NCBI GenBank assembly: GCA_900660155.1
Contig: CABFPE010000076.1
Span: 1,011,626-1,075,026 of the forward strand
Direction of reading: 5' to 3'
Source: Hofstenia miamia
Taxonomy: Eukaryota; Xenacoelomorpha; Acoela; Hofsteniidae
DNA: 63,401 nucleotides
Below, piece after piece: positions 12,853-24,567 of this stretch (position 1 is its first letter; each line of letters opens with the position of its first letter). Below the pieces are notes generated by a model. It was not told the origin of the DNA, searched no databases, and was given only the letters and a program-made list of their open reading frames with translations. The position numbers and the translations under genes were made by a program.

Positions 12853-15203
12853 GGTACTACTCGGCTCTATATTTCGAGAACTCTAAATCAATTCAATATT
12901 AGCTTAATTGGCATCTTTTTTCTTCCATTTTTCAGTGCATGTAATGTTGAAGAATCCATCGAAAATTAGCTATTTATCTCAAATTGCAAGCCATGAGACT
13001 TGATTTCTCTTATTTAGTTTAACATGCATTTCTTTAGTAAATTTGTACAGGGTTGTCTTACCAGAAGGTGAATTAAGGCTAAAACTCGACTCAAACTTAA
13101 AGCAGTCAACTCTCAGGTTCCTAATATAGGCAAAATTCCTCTTTTTGCGCTGATCGTTTTAAACTTTAGCAAACTGATGCATAGAGTTTATTTAAAACCC
13201 GGAATTTCAAGTATGATTGAACAAGTAAATTTTGTCAACATGTATTTTCCGCTTTTGGTTCATTGCTATGCATGGAGTATACTGTGGCGCGTGTTGGCAA
13301 CTTCTATTTCCAATTTTTGAAGTGTTTTCTGCTGACATTGTTCTGAATGTATGTAATTTATTCAAACTTTAAAATATTTAAATATACTTTGGCTCTGACT
13401 TGATTTATTGAGCTTGAGGTATTTTAATGTAACGGTGCAATGTTGAAGCTTATGCCTGTTTTAAGCATTAAAATTTAGGATTTCCCGGTCTCTTTGTCTC
13501 GTCAATTTTCAGTGGTGCACTGAGTACAGTGTCAACAGGTGTGAACGCACTCGCAGCTGTAACGTTGGAAGATGTCATTAAAGACATATTGCCATCAATT
13601 GAGAGTTCCTCTTCAAATAAAGTACTGGCAAATATTCTTAAAGTCATTGCTGTAATTTATGGAATAGTTTCACTGACGTTGGCATGGTTTGCAGGTAAAG
13701 CAGGACAAATTTTGCAAGCAGCACTGGCGGTTACAGGTGTTTTCGGTGGACCAATAATGGGCGTTTTTATCTTGGGATTTTTCGCAAAGTCTGCTAATCA
13801 TAAAGGCGCTATAATTGGTTTTGCTGTATGTATTAACATATATATTTGCTTATTTACTAGAAAAAATGTTGAACAATTCAATCAAAAGAATTATGTAGTT
13901 TTGGAAAATTTTGTAATGAAAATGTGACTTCCAATGTGAACGAAAATTTGGTGTACATGGACATCATGCTAATTAATTGATGGTGCCAGGTGCAACCGCT
14001 GGCATTACCAGAAATTATAAGAGTATACTTACTAGGTTGAAATAAAGGGTTTTTTTGAAGAAAATAGTTCATTGAAAAACTATTGTTATGAGTTTGTTAT
14101 AAATTTTGGATGGGCTGAGATATTTGGGTTAAAGATAATTTTTCCTAAATATTTAAAGATAGTTCATATTTAATTGAAATTCATATTCATGATATTTCTC
14201 TAATTTTTTTTAATAATATTATTATAAACCCAACATTTTCTATACATTTGATTGGTTATTTGCATCTTTAATTCAGTACTCCATGATTACTACGATTAAT
14301 ATATGAGGCTTCAATGGAGAATAAAACATTTCGTTAAATCTAATATAATTTACATTTTTCCAAATATTACGATTTATTAATATTAACTATAAAACAAACT
14401 CACACACCATGCATTAATACACAATTTTTGCATGCTTAGTAACCTATATCACCTTGACACTTGGGCATAAAATCTCTTAAAGTACTTATGATTTTAAAAA
14501 ATTTGTAAAGGTAAATAATTATTCAAGTTTTTACAATAATACATCAATAATTTTGCATGAACCCATTAATTTGTTCCAAGTAATTGTTCTTATTGAATGT
14601 GCCATGTAGTGTATAAGTAACACAAGAATCTACAGAAATAAATGAAATTCATTTTGATTCTGAACAACATTAGCTTTCTAAAACCTTAAAATTTCCAGAA
14701 TATTATACACATGTATATCAAATTATTATATTAAAAATACTATAATGATTAATAATGTGTTAATTCTTTATGATTAGGTTGGTGTGCTTCTTACATCTTT
14801 TATTGGGATTGGAGCACAAATCTATCCGCCATCATTAAACGAACATTTGCCTAGATTTAATAATTGCACAATGCTAAATCAGACTTTATCAAGTCAAAAC
14901 TTAGAAATATACATTGCTTTGCAAAGCAAGCCTATGAACAACTTATCTATAACTCCTTCAGAAATTGATAGTGGTTCATTTGTGCAAGCAATTTTTGAAA
15001 TTTCTTACTTGTGGTACAGCATGATTGGAAGTCTTACTGTCTATATTTTGGGGCTGCTATCTAGTCAGTTTATTGGTATACATGATCAAAGCGAAGTGGA
15101 TCCTTCCTTGATTTTCCAATTTGGTGATGCCTTCTGGTGGGACAGTGAATTCACATGTAAATCTGATCTAGATGCAAAAGAATATGTAGATACTAAGTGC
15201 TAG
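6889..15203 (+). CDS. SLC5-family sodium-coupled solute transporter (SLC5A5/6/8/12-like)
   Basis: Join of 6889-7206, 8708-8912, 10336-10586, 10786-11002, 13479-13825 and 14778-15203. These make 1764 nt, or 587 residues, with intron phases 0,1,0,1,0, all GT-AG and no internal stop. The length matches SLC5A5/6/8/12 (about 600 residues). Seen: GGRQRTTKEWLVADR after TM1, RFGRALRRL and LYAPALALNAVTG (TM4), GGMKAVIYADVLQT (TM6), VQRYVSV, then FPGLFVSSIFSGALSTVSTGVNALA (Na2-site helix) and GGPIMGVFILGFF. About 13 membrane spans are expected. Family members move iodide, biotin/pantothenate or monocarboxylates with Na+ across the plasma membrane; the substrate here cannot be assigned. Asn sequons lie in the exon 6 outer loop. 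The C-terminus (DTKC) lacks a PDZ-type end. A possible upstream exon ends at 6715 (donor 6716, acceptor 6885); it would start at ATG 6707 and add M-E-K-N before the start used here. Confidence 0.93.
7266..7334. repeat. TA microsatellite in SLC5-like intron 1
   Basis: Imperfect (TA)n with TATATTTA and TATGTA interruptions, starting about 60 bp after the exon 1 donor. A second pure (TA)n tract lies at 7810-7841 in the same intron. Between them, TCCTG-rich patches (7370-7410 and 7745-7795) may be the ends of one small element. Confidence 0.8.
8032..8309. mobile_element. hAT-type MITE in intron 1
   Basis: A 278-bp element with ends CAGGGTTTTCGAGG and GATTCGAAAACCCTG. It is flanked by GGTTCAAC (8024-8031) and GGTTCAAA (8310-8317), a 7/8 match to an 8-bp target duplication. 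CAG-type ends with 8-bp duplications are typical of the hAT superfamily. The interior is a run of ACTCGAAxTCG-like subrepeats with no reading frame. Confidence 0.78.
8708..8912 (+). CDS. SLC5-like transporter, exon 2 (TM4-TM5)
   Basis: 205 nt starting ITSEFTYIELRF, the expected continuation of HRLQ from exon 1. It contains the family-conserved LYAPALALNAVTG. The acceptor is TTTTTAG and the donor GTAAAT follows ATT-G, so it ends in phase 1. Confidence 0.92.
9481..9512. repeat. TA microsatellite in SLC5-like intron 2
   Basis: Pure (AT)16. I see nothing else identifiable in this 1.4 kb intron. Confidence 0.85.
10336..10586 (+). CDS. SLC5-like transporter, exon 3 (TM6-TM7)
   Basis: 251 nt. The split Gly codon G|GA is completed exactly, giving GGMKAVIYADVLQT, the diagnostic segment that reads GGLKAVxWTDxxQ in relatives. 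The exon ends TYQSH and the donor is GTAAAA. Confidence 0.92.
10786..11002 (+). CDS. SLC5-like transporter, exon 4 (TM8 and following loop)
   Basis: 217 nt opening VQRYVSVNHKSEAQKAVYLN, the conserved segment after TM7. It then has TM8 and a loop ending YLVMDILGNIPG. The preceding intron is only 199 nt. Ends in phase 1. Confidence 0.92.
12692..12849. repeat. TA microsatellite interrupted by assembly gap
   Basis: (TA)n on both sides of a run of 107 Ns (12712-12818). The gap is most simply an unassembled longer TA tract in intron 4. The rest of this intron (11003-13478) shows no recognisable element. Confidence 0.8.
13479..13825 (+). CDS. SLC5-like transporter, exon 5 (Na2-site helix, TM10-TM11)
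   Basis: 347 nt. The split Gly codon is completed and leads to FPGLFVSSIFSGALSTVSTG. The Ser/Thr residues of this helix belong to the sodium site in the LeuT-fold SSF family. It continues through KAGQILQAALAVTGVFGGP. The donor GTATGT is strong. The preceding 2476-bp intron carries an assembly gap at 12712-12818. Confidence 0.92.
14778..15203 (+). CDS. SLC5-like transporter, exon 6 (TM12-TM13, C-terminus, stop)
   Basis: 142 codons including TAG. It encodes TM12 (VGVLLTSFIGIGAQIYPP), an extracellular loop with NCT, NQT and NLS sequons, TM13 (SYLWYSMIGSLTVYILGLL) and a cytoplasmic tail of roughly 55 residues. Confidence 0.92.
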   Translation, partial: VGVLLTSFIGIGAQIYPPSLNEHLPRFNNCTMLNQTLSSQNLEIYIALQSKPMNNLSITPSEIDSGSFVQAIFEISYLWYSMIGSLTVYILGLLSSQFIGIHDQSEVDPSLIFQFGDAFWWDSEFTCKSDLDAKEYVDTKC

Positions 15204-15234
15204 GACTATAAATGGATATGTAATTATCTATAAC

Positions 15235-15240
15235 AATAAA
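15235..15240 (+). terminator. Poly(A) signal of the SLC5-like gene
   Basis: AATAAA lies 31 nt after the stop codon. A second AATAAA-like run follows at once. This implies a very short 3' UTR unless a more distal site is used. Confidence 0.55.
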
Positions 15241-16371
15241 ATAATTCTATCAATTAATATATTTACTTGGCTATTCTGAAATGATTTGCAACAATGTGCA
15301 ATTAATCCTGAAATAGCAAACACTTATAGTTCTTGCGGATTTTTAAGTAAATATTCATTGATGAGTCTGTCTCAACGTTGAGTTTATTCTTGCAATATCA
15401 AATCAGTACTATCTAACAAAACTGCAGCTAACTGGAAGAAGTGTGTGATCATTAACATATTTTTAATATCCCTTTTTAAGCATTATTTTATGCTGTATCA
15501 TCGTGGCACATTGATTTGATTAAATGAACACAATCTCTATTTTTGCAAAAAATATTAAAATTTGTTCTAGTATCCAATGCAAATATTTGCCGCCCTGAAT
15601 AATACAAATAATGTCAAACATGGTAAGTAACTGATAACACCGATATAAGAGAAATTTGATTTACTAAAGATTTAAAAAAACATAATTATAAATAAACAAA
15701 AATAAAACACATAGTTATATTTGGATGCCAATCAATACAATGCCGCCATATTATGTGTAAGAAATCATCAACTCTGTTCCACCACAAACAACTTTGTTGA
15801 TCTATGAAATTGATTTTTTTTAATAAATAAAATTTATGGTGTGGCTGATTAGAGGAAATGTCCTAGTGTGAAAATGCTAAAAAGATAATGTTGAGACTAT
15901 ACAGCTTCCTTTTTTTGTGATTCTTTTCAATAATTTGTCAACAATCTATTTCATTAATACTTGATTTTCATCAATGTTTAACCAGAGTTACACTCAGACA
16001 ATATGTTGAGTATTAATGGCTTTTAATGTGTAACTTCAGCCATAACTATTTTGAAACTGAAATTTTTTTTATTGTATTACCTGGATCATGAAATTTATTG
16101 TATCTAAGTAATAGAATATGAAATAATTATTTTGCTACATGTTGACCAATTGAAGCTATAAAAATATTAATATAGAGGAACTCCTGAAAGTTTGGTTGAG
16201 TTCATATAAAGACAGGCGCTTATAACTATAGAGTAAACATTTTGGTAACCAGTTTTTTTTCAAGAACTATGTGTGCATTGTGAATTGTGCTTACACCTCT
16301 TTCATATTTGCAATGTTTCAATTTTTCTTAACAAACATTTTTTTAACAGAATAAGATTTCTATTAATGGGA

Positions 16372-16402
<31 letters not shown>

Positions 16403-18785
16403 TTAGGGTGGTCCACAATTATATTGAAAAAATTAAAAGTTCGAAAAGTCTACCTCTCACCCCCGCATTTTGTGACACTTGGTAAGAAACGATCGCACAT
16501 AAATTTTCAGCTCGATACGATCAAGTTTAGGGGTGCCCCAAAGACCTTGAAGTTAGTGAAAATTGCGCATCGAATGATATTTAAACTGTATTCATATCAT
16601 AAAAAGTCATGGAGCTATAGGTCTCCAAAGATAATCTACCCTATAAATTATAATAATCGATTATAAGAGAAGTGTTAAAATTGACCATTACTATTGGTCG
16701 CTGCTATTGAATGAGAATTGATAAATCCAAGAAATAAAAAATAGTTTCACATGGAGCTAGTAATTGTCTACATTTTGATATATAAACCTAATTCATACAA
16801 TCAAAACTCGCTGAGAAATGGGGTTCCGAAATCGATCAGTTGATATAGTCGAAAAGTGCTAGAAAGAAAGTTATAATATAATAAAGCTTTTAATAACGGA
16901 AAAGGAATATTAATTAAAAATATAATATAAACATTGGGATATAGAATTAAAGGAGCTCTAAAGAATGGTGGAAAGAGTTAAGGAATTGGATAAGAATTGA
17001 CAGAGTAATGGCTTTCTGAAGTTGTACTAGTTAGTATAGAAATTCAACAAGATGGCTATAATATACCACAGAGAAGAGAAAGGCAAAGAAGAAAGCTATA
17101 ATGTATAGAGATGAAGTCATCCAAATATAGTACTTTTAGACAGATTCCAAACTAATATTATACAGAATGTCATCCAAATATTGAAATTCACTATTTTGTT
17201 TCAGATCTTTAGTAATAAATAAAAGTCGCAATAGTATAAACTAATATTGCTGTACAAGAGATGTTCTGCACTATTTTTTGACGGAATAGCTAATAGCTTT
17301 ACCCACTGAGCCATTGGGAACCTGAACATTCTTCTGCAACATTAAACACTTTAACAAAAATAGTTAACTACTTATGTCTCATAATATTTTTTGGTAATGA
17401 AATACTAAGTAAACTAACGTAATCGGATCTATTTTGTTTCTACTTGGTGTCATATTCAAATCTCGTTCTCTTTTTCAGGTGGTGATGGCGCTTTGCGGTA
17501 AAACGGTAAATANATATATATATATATATATATAAAATGAGAATTGAAAAATTCAGTTTTTTATTAAACAGTTAACATTTTCTGATTACTCTAAAATGTA
17601 CATATTCTAATTTCTCATTTATATAGATTGTAGCCATTTTGTAGATCAGACATTTGTCTCCACAACATTTTGAATGTCAGATTTGAAATACTTGTTTTCA
17701 TGGTTAATGTTCTATCCACTGGGAAATGGTGATGGCCGGCAATCTTCATCTAACAATTTGTCAGCATTTAGTTCAAGCCAGACATTTCTAACATCTTATA
17801 GCATTCAGATATTTTTTGAAAAAGTCAAGTTCACACTGCAGTCCATTATTGTTTACAAGTTGATGTTAAGGTTGGTGTGATAGCTCTGACTGATCCTAAT
17901 TCTTTAGCTAAATCTGTTTTCATCTGTTTGAAGGGCGTCAAATCCGGCAAAACATCAAAGCGCTAGTAAAAAATTAAGCATCATTAACCTCAAGCAGTTT
18001 CTGAATTTCTTGATATATTTTATGATTTTTTGAAAAAAATAGTAAGGACTTGCAACTCACAAAGGCCCCACAGAATATTTAGTGTGTTTTCTTTCAGTTA
18101 CGTTTTAGATCACTCTCGATCACTGTACCATTCAGGCATGCATTTCTGCCAATGTTTCTAAGTACATAAATTGAACCACTTGACCTTAGTTGGTGGTGCT
18201 GCCATGGACTCTACATCTCACTATTACTTTTAGATATAATTGGAAAACTCTTGTAAAAATCTGAATTTTCAATGAAACTACTCAATTCTTCAATTACTTC
18301 GAAAGTGCGAGAAAGCACTTTGTAATTTTAAAAAGACAAAAGCTATTTAAGGATAATCACTAAGTGACACTTTTGAAAAATGTTTGCTTAAACTGGAAAA
18401 ACTCTTAAGTCACTAACGTTTCTTTTTATTTTAGCATAATTTGCCTATTTAACATGTATTTTTAAAAATATTTCATTGTAAAAGCTACCTAGTGACAAGT
18501 CTAAAATTTAATTTAATAATGTGTAAAATACGCTATCAAAATTAAAACAAGAATAGGTTTTCTTTTGTATGCAATCAATTTTTATGTTAAAAGATTTCTT
18601 GCAAAAAGTTTTCAGCGCTGAATCTCACACAAGGTTTCATTTTGCAGCACTCTGTTAGTAATTCTTCAAAAGATTCTTATGCTAAAAATCAAAATATTGT
18701 CAAATGCTAAGATGTTTTTGACATGAATTTGGATTTAATGAAGCCTGCAGCTTCAGTTTTTCAGTCAACAAGTCATACCTATAAG
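15241..18785. other. Intergenic DNA with TA microsatellites, no gene seen
   Basis: TA tracts lie at about 16375-16403 and 17511-17533; the second contains the single N at 17513. From 16404 a block starting TTAGGGTGGTCC looks like a dispersed repeat but has no second copy in the window. No coding homology was found on either strand. Confidence 0.5.
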
Positions 18786-19940
18786 CAGGCTTGTCCATTG
18801 GAATTGGAAATCAATTAGATTCCTATTTGACGTAGGAATTGTATTGTAATTGGTTGGACAAGCAAAATTATCAATTCATTGGATTCCATTTGGATTTTGA
18901 TTGGAATAATTATTTTTAAGTATTCAAAATATCGCATTTATTTTGGTATGTTTCTATGGTTACTTTGTAGAATATTACAATTTCATTAATATTTGTCCTG
19001 CTATATTAACATTGTATGCAATGATGTATGTCATACAATAAATTAGAATTAGCATATAAATATCAAAGCTTTCAATCACTTGAACATAATTTATAATTTC
19101 TGGAGTTGCAGTACACTAAAGCAGGTCCCAGCCCATTGTTTACAGATCCATCTATGGAGAAATTTCAGCCCATTTTCAACCCGTATTTATAAAAATGAAA
19201 TAGAGACTGTTTTGCAAAAAATGCATGTCATTTTGAAGGAAATTCTATAATAAAGAACTACTTTGGAGTCTTAATAATACGATGATATGTTTATCAATCC
19301 CAATACATGTATTTGAATGACATCAATGTTAGAATATAGAAGTAAATGAGAAACACCTACTTTATATTGAGCTTAGTCAAAACCCTTTGTTCCAGTCAAA
19401 TGATATACCCTTTTTGTAAATGATCTCTATTCCATTTTTTGAACATAATATATATTACTTCACTTCCACAGATATGCTTGACTTTACGTCTGAAGTTTTT
19501 AGCTTTCTAGAGTTTCAGCTATTACGAAAAAGTAGTGCAAACTTATACATATAATAATAGGGAAATATAGATTACCGCTAGTCAAGCTATCTTAGGTGTG
19601 ATAGAGTTATTACCAAATTCAATTCTGTTGACTGTGTCTGGTCTTAGGCATACACGTGTATCTTTTACAGTCAACTTAGCACTTCTTTTGTCCCTTTCAA
19701 TGTGGGCTCTGTGTGCTTGGATCGGAAACGTCTGTTAAAAGGAGTGCTAATAAGACAACACGCTAATATTATTGCTAACATGACAGTTTGTCTTCTCTTA
19801 TTACTCTTGTTCATTTCAAGATTCAATAAGACCATTTCCTGGTTGGTTGAGTTAGATGCATCGTTGGCAAGATCAGCGAAAAAATATTTTGGTTCCTCTA
19901 CTTCAATACATTTAAGACTGTGTGGTTGTTAAGGTAATAT

Positions 19941-19980
19941 CAAATTCAGAAAAAGTAAGATCCATTTCAGAATTTTCAAG
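19941..19980 (-). repeat. Inverted copy of the 21-bp minisatellite unit
   Basis: On the minus strand this reads as about two units of the same TTTTTCTGAAATTGATCTTAC-like repeat that is tandem at 20708-20865. The two stretches face each other about 730 bp apart. Confidence 0.55.
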
Positions 19981-20707
19981 TTTCCTAAGCCAAAAGCAAG
20001 GCGAGGGTGTCTCATTAGTATTTTAGTGTCGTAATTAACCTGTCTACGTTGGACATTCAATATATGCTATTTTATTTTTATTACAGAAGGAACACAAGGG
20101 TCTTTAGTGTTCATGTTATTTTCGGTCTAACTTTAGGGAGTTGTGTCTTTAGAAACATATACACTTTACATGTACATGTAGATAGCCACTACTATTTGCT
20201 TTGCTGTTTTCAGCCTTTTGCAGAGCCGATGAAGTAATGGCTGCAGTTTCATCTGAACTCTTCATTCGTTCATTCAATCAGGCCTCTAAATTCGTTCCCT
20301 ATGCAATATAAAACAATGATATGAAAGTTGGACAATAATAAATTTTCATTATGCCCATTCGTTCTTATTTTGAGAAGAAACTGTGTAATTTAGTCTACAG
20401 TATAGTAATTTGTTTGAATCGTGTGTAACCTCATATAAAATGTGTGCAACAATATATAATCTTGAGTGTAATTTCAATAAAGTTAGCATTTTTCTGATAA
20501 GTCTAACTTTTAACCACAAAGCGTTTGAGCCTCAATAATTTTTTACATGCAACAATCTACTGTACATGCATTCCACATTTACATGTCGTAATAATAACAG
20601 TAATCATATCAAAAGTTTATGCAGAGTAAATGTATAGAATAAGACATGCAAAAACCTGCGTATGAATAAACATATAGAAATTTAAAAATTCTGAATATTC
20701 TGAAATT

Positions 20708-20865
20708 AAACTTACTTTTTCTGAATTTGATATTACTTTTTCTGAAATTGATATTACTTTTTCTGAAATTGATCTTACTTTTTCTGATTTTGATCTTACT
20801 TCTTCTGAATTTGATCTTAGTTTTTCTGAAAAAGATCTTACTTTTTCTGAAATAGATCTTGAAAT
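20708..20865. repeat. 21-bp minisatellite, about 7.5 copies
   Basis: The unit is approximately CTTACTTTTTCTGAAATTGAT, 21 bp, with 1-3 changes per copy. Because 21 is a multiple of three, the minus strand reads as a heptad-like S-E-K-V-R-S-I peptide (20617-20880), which I regard as a by-product. It ends about 25 bp before the first recognisable codons of the LINE relic, so it may be that element's 5' leader. Confidence 0.8.
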
Positions 20866-20889
20866 GGTGTAGATTATCATAATGAAATC

Positions 20890-21971
20890 AGACTAAGCCT
20901 ATTATATGTGAATGCACAAAGCTTGCTGACTGCTGATAGACGCCTCAAACTTTATTCACACGTGATGTCATTCAAAGAGAAATAATTGTAGCTACCGAAA
21001 CTTGGTTTGACCAATATGTGTCTGAAAATATTTTTCTAGACCCATCTTAATTATTAGCAGCAAGCATTTCTCGTAAAAGTATAAAAATCATGGTGGTTGT
21101 GCCATCATCTGCAAAAATACGGTCTCATTTATTTTAATTTAAGTTACAGCAAATATTGATTTCGCATGCAGTATTATCGTGCAAACCTCAGTTTATGCCA
21201 TTCTCATCACATGCATATACTTTCCTCCCTCTTCATCATCGTATCATTCAGATATTGATACTACAATTCAGTCGCTTGATGACTGTAAGAGAACTTTTGA
21301 ATCATATCTAAACCAATATTCTATACCTCTGGATAAATCAATTATTTTACTCTGTGGCGATTTAAATTCTCCTGATGCTGATTGGATACAAATGGGTTCC
21401 CATTCACCAATTTGACTCTCAATTACTCGATTATTTTATTGAAACTGGTTTAACTCAATTTATTGATTTCTCTACTCATGTCAATGATAATACTCTAGAC
21501 GCCATATTATGCAACAAAGATATAGTTTCTATATTGCAAGTTATCAGTCCAACAGAAAGTTTCTCTGATCATTCAATTATTTATTTTAGTCTAGGTGTAA
21601 GCAATAGTAAAATCAAATTGCAGGACCTATATACAACCTATAATGAGTCTCCATTTTCATTCTTTTCAGCAAACAAAGAAGATTTACAATTAGCATTAGC
21701 AATGTCTTTATTCTCATTTAAGTTTCCACTAGATGACCCAAATTTCGTACAATATTGGTATCAAGATCTATTTTCTATAATATCTATGTATGTTCCAAGA
21801 AAGCGCTTAAAAGGGAAAGCAACTCCAGCTTATATGAGCTCTCATTCAATGCACCTATGGAGTAAAGCAAACACTGCCAGACGAAAATACAATCTTAATA
21901 ATTCATTAGTTAATTTGAATTATTTAAACTATTCAACTAGTGAAAGTTACGAATCTATAGAATTAGACAAA

Positions 21972-22009
<38 letters not shown>

Positions 22010-23720
22010 CGTTTTCACTTGATGGTATTAATCAATGCTATAAATTATTAAGAACACTTTCCTCGAAATGTATCCCACTTCCAATGGAATTAAATGGTAA
22101 GAAATCATGCAATGCATTTATATGTGCTGAATTATTTAGTGATTACTTCCATTCGTTTTAGTCTTCTCCAATGGATGATAATGTATACAGAACTACTGGA
22201 TCTTCTTCTCAAACTTATTCTGTAGAACTATCCCTCATTAATGTAATTAACACTTTGGAGTCAATAAGGCCTCATGGATGTGGTACAGACAACCTTCCTG
22301 GTCATTTTTTACCTAACTATTCTAATTTGCTTGCTCCACATGTGTTAAAGTTATTTCAATCCGTAATAAGTACTTGTGTATATCCCCCTGAAGGGAAGTT
22401 GAGTAATATAATTTCAATTCATAAGTCAGGATCTACAAATACCATTACTAATTACCGCCCTATCAATATTCTGCCTAAACGATCATTGGCCTTTGAAAAG
22501 ATTCTTTACGATATTTTATCTCTTATCATCATGGAATTTATCTCTTCTTCTCAGCATAGTTTCTTCAAAAGCCGATTTACAATAACACAAGTATTGAAGC
22601 ACATTGAAAAACTTTACTCCGCATGGGATGAAAATTCTCCCGCATTTGTTTTGTACATTGACTTCCCTAAGGCTTTTGACAAAGTAAATCATTACAAATT
22701 GCTCTAAAAACTTGACGCGTTCAATATCCTAATAAATTTGATGAAATTGCTATCATCTTATTTATCTGAGTGTAAGCAAAGAGTTATTGTTAGTGGAATG
22801 CCATGTAATTATCGAAATGTCCCAAGTGGAGTTCCACAAGGGTCTATATTGTGTCCATTACTATTCATCACTTATATCAATGATTTACCAAAATTTTGTT
22901 TAAATACAATTCCTTACCTTTTTGCAGATGACATTAAATTGTGCTCTACATATCTATCACTAATTGAGGAAGATTTTGCTGTCATTTAAAATTGGGCCTT
23001 TAACAATGAAATGAAGGTCATATTAATAAATTTCAATTTTTTTCTTTACATGACTCAAGCTCGATTCAAATAATGGAAAATACTATAAATTCGGCTGATT
23101 CGGTTAAAGACCTTGGAGTTTGTATCTCCAAAAATCTGTCATGGAACAGCCATATCTCTAGCAAAATTAATGCAGCTAATTATAAATTCCTAAATCTTAA
23201 GCGTAATATTCCTTCTAACACTAATCTCATAACAAAAATACACTTATATAACACTATGATTAAATCTAAACTGATTTATGCTTCTCAAATATGGTATTGC
23301 AATTTCTCAAATCTTAACAAACTTGAAAAACTGCAAAGACGCTGTACAAAATGAATATCACCACTTGGAAATTATTAGGAACGACTATTAAAACTGAACA
23401 TATTGCCTATTTCTTTGTATTTAGAAATTTCAGATCTGCTGTACCTCAACAAACTTTTAAACCATTAAAGTAGATTTAAATTATATAGATTTCATTGACA
23501 TTTTCATTTCTCGCACTTCAACTAGAAGATCAACCAAAACACTTTTCACGTCAAAATATCTGAATTAAAAATGTACAAATAATTTATTTTTCCACAGAAT
23601 TTTTAAAGTAGCAAATTCTGTGCATCTCCATACTGAGATTGATCTATTCGATTGTCCAAAAAGGTTTCAAAAATCATTTTTTTGGAATTATTTCTCGAAA
23701 TACTACAGCATTACTAATCA
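20890..23720 (+). mobile_element. Non-LTR retrotransposon relic (APE endonuclease + reverse transcriptase)
   Basis: In order: an endonuclease domain (LLYVNAQSLLT near 20895, ATETWFDQ near 20995, CGDLNSPDADW near 21355, LDAILCN near 21500, FSDHSIIYF near 21560) and a reverse transcriptase (NYRPINILPK near 22455, FVLYIDFPKAFDKVNH near 22650, PSGVPQGSILCPLLF near 22830, FADDIKL near 22923). A LINE C-terminal tail follows (VKDLGVCISKNLSW near 23105, RRSTKTLFTSKY near 23530). Frame breaks at 21412, 22022, 22707, 22988 and 23354 and a (TA)n insertion at 21974-22005 inactivate it. The tail resembles CR1/L2/Rex or jockey-type elements; I cannot settle the clade. Its start is probably truncated, as no ORF1 is seen. 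Confidence 0.85.
21974..22005. repeat. TA microsatellite inside LINE relic
   Basis: (AT)n interrupts the coding region between the endonuclease and reverse transcriptase parts of the LINE relic, so it expanded after the element died. Confidence 0.85.
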
Positions 23721-24567
23721 TTGTTCTTTTCATCTTGTATGCAATTGCTATTGTTGCAAAGAAAAGAACTCTTATTTATTTTGTACATAATTTCTATTTA
23801 GTATTTTTATTTAGTTGTAACTTTCTTTTAGGAAGTAAAGTATTTTAATAAAAAAAATTATTGTTGCATTATATACCATTGATGTGATAACTGATCTAGT
23901 GCTTAGCTCAGAAATATAGAGTCCAATCTTACGTTAAAATTTCGCACATAGGCAGCCCAGTCCAGCCCAACTATTGGACAGCCCAGTCCACTTCGACTTT
24001 GCTTATATCATGATGGAAAATCTAGTGTTCTTCCACAATTAGCAAAAATTCTTTCAATATTCAAAATTATCTTTTGCCTAATGGTTATCTACGGTTTCAG
24101 AAAGACTTCGTGCTCGGGTTGTAGTTGTCAGATAATTTCATTTATTCCAGTTCTCAAACGATCAATGCCGGTATATTAGAAGCTACACAAGGTTTTGTAA
24201 GCTAATTATTTTACCTTATCAACAAATTTGACGTAAGTAATGTTAGTAAGTTAATTATCTCCCCTAACAAATATGTAATATTAATTTTACTTGGAAAACA
24301 TGACAAAGCATTGAATTGAAAAACGCAGAAAGCACATTTTTGTGATTAGCTCAAATATATTGTACGTACAGCACTGAAAATCCGTGCATTATAATATAGT
24401 ACATGCTATCTGAAATAAAAAACTTATAATATATGTGCACACAAAATTCAGATTAGCAAACTCAAAATTTAATGGGAATTCTATTGGATTCTAATTGGAC
24501 GATTTTAGAATTTCAATATTGGATTGTATTGAATTGGACAGAAAAATCTGTCAAATGGACAAGCCTG

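Larger units (their letters stand above)
18786..24567. mobile_element. Candidate hAT-like element ends enclosing a LINE relic
   Basis: The left end is CAGGCTTGTCCATTGG at 18786 and the right end is AATGGACAAGCCTG, finishing at 24567, perfect inverted repeats over 14 bp. Both ends continue into clustered AATTGGATT-type subterminal motifs (18800-18900 and 24470-24545), as in hAT elements. The flanks CCTATAAG and TCTATATT agree at 5 of 8 positions in register, a weak target duplication. No hAT transposase could be recognised inside; the interior holds a LINE relic (20890-23720). The alternative is two separate MITEs of one family. Confidence 0.5.

Noticed and set aside
16404..16620. TTAGGGTGGTCC block as a named transposon end
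   Set aside because: The start feels familiar from dispersed repeats, but there is no inverted partner, target duplication or second copy in the window, so I do not call it.
20617..20880. Minus-strand frame with heptad-like SEKVRSI repeats
   Set aside because: It is a translation of the 21-bp minisatellite; 21 being divisible by three keeps the frame open by itself.
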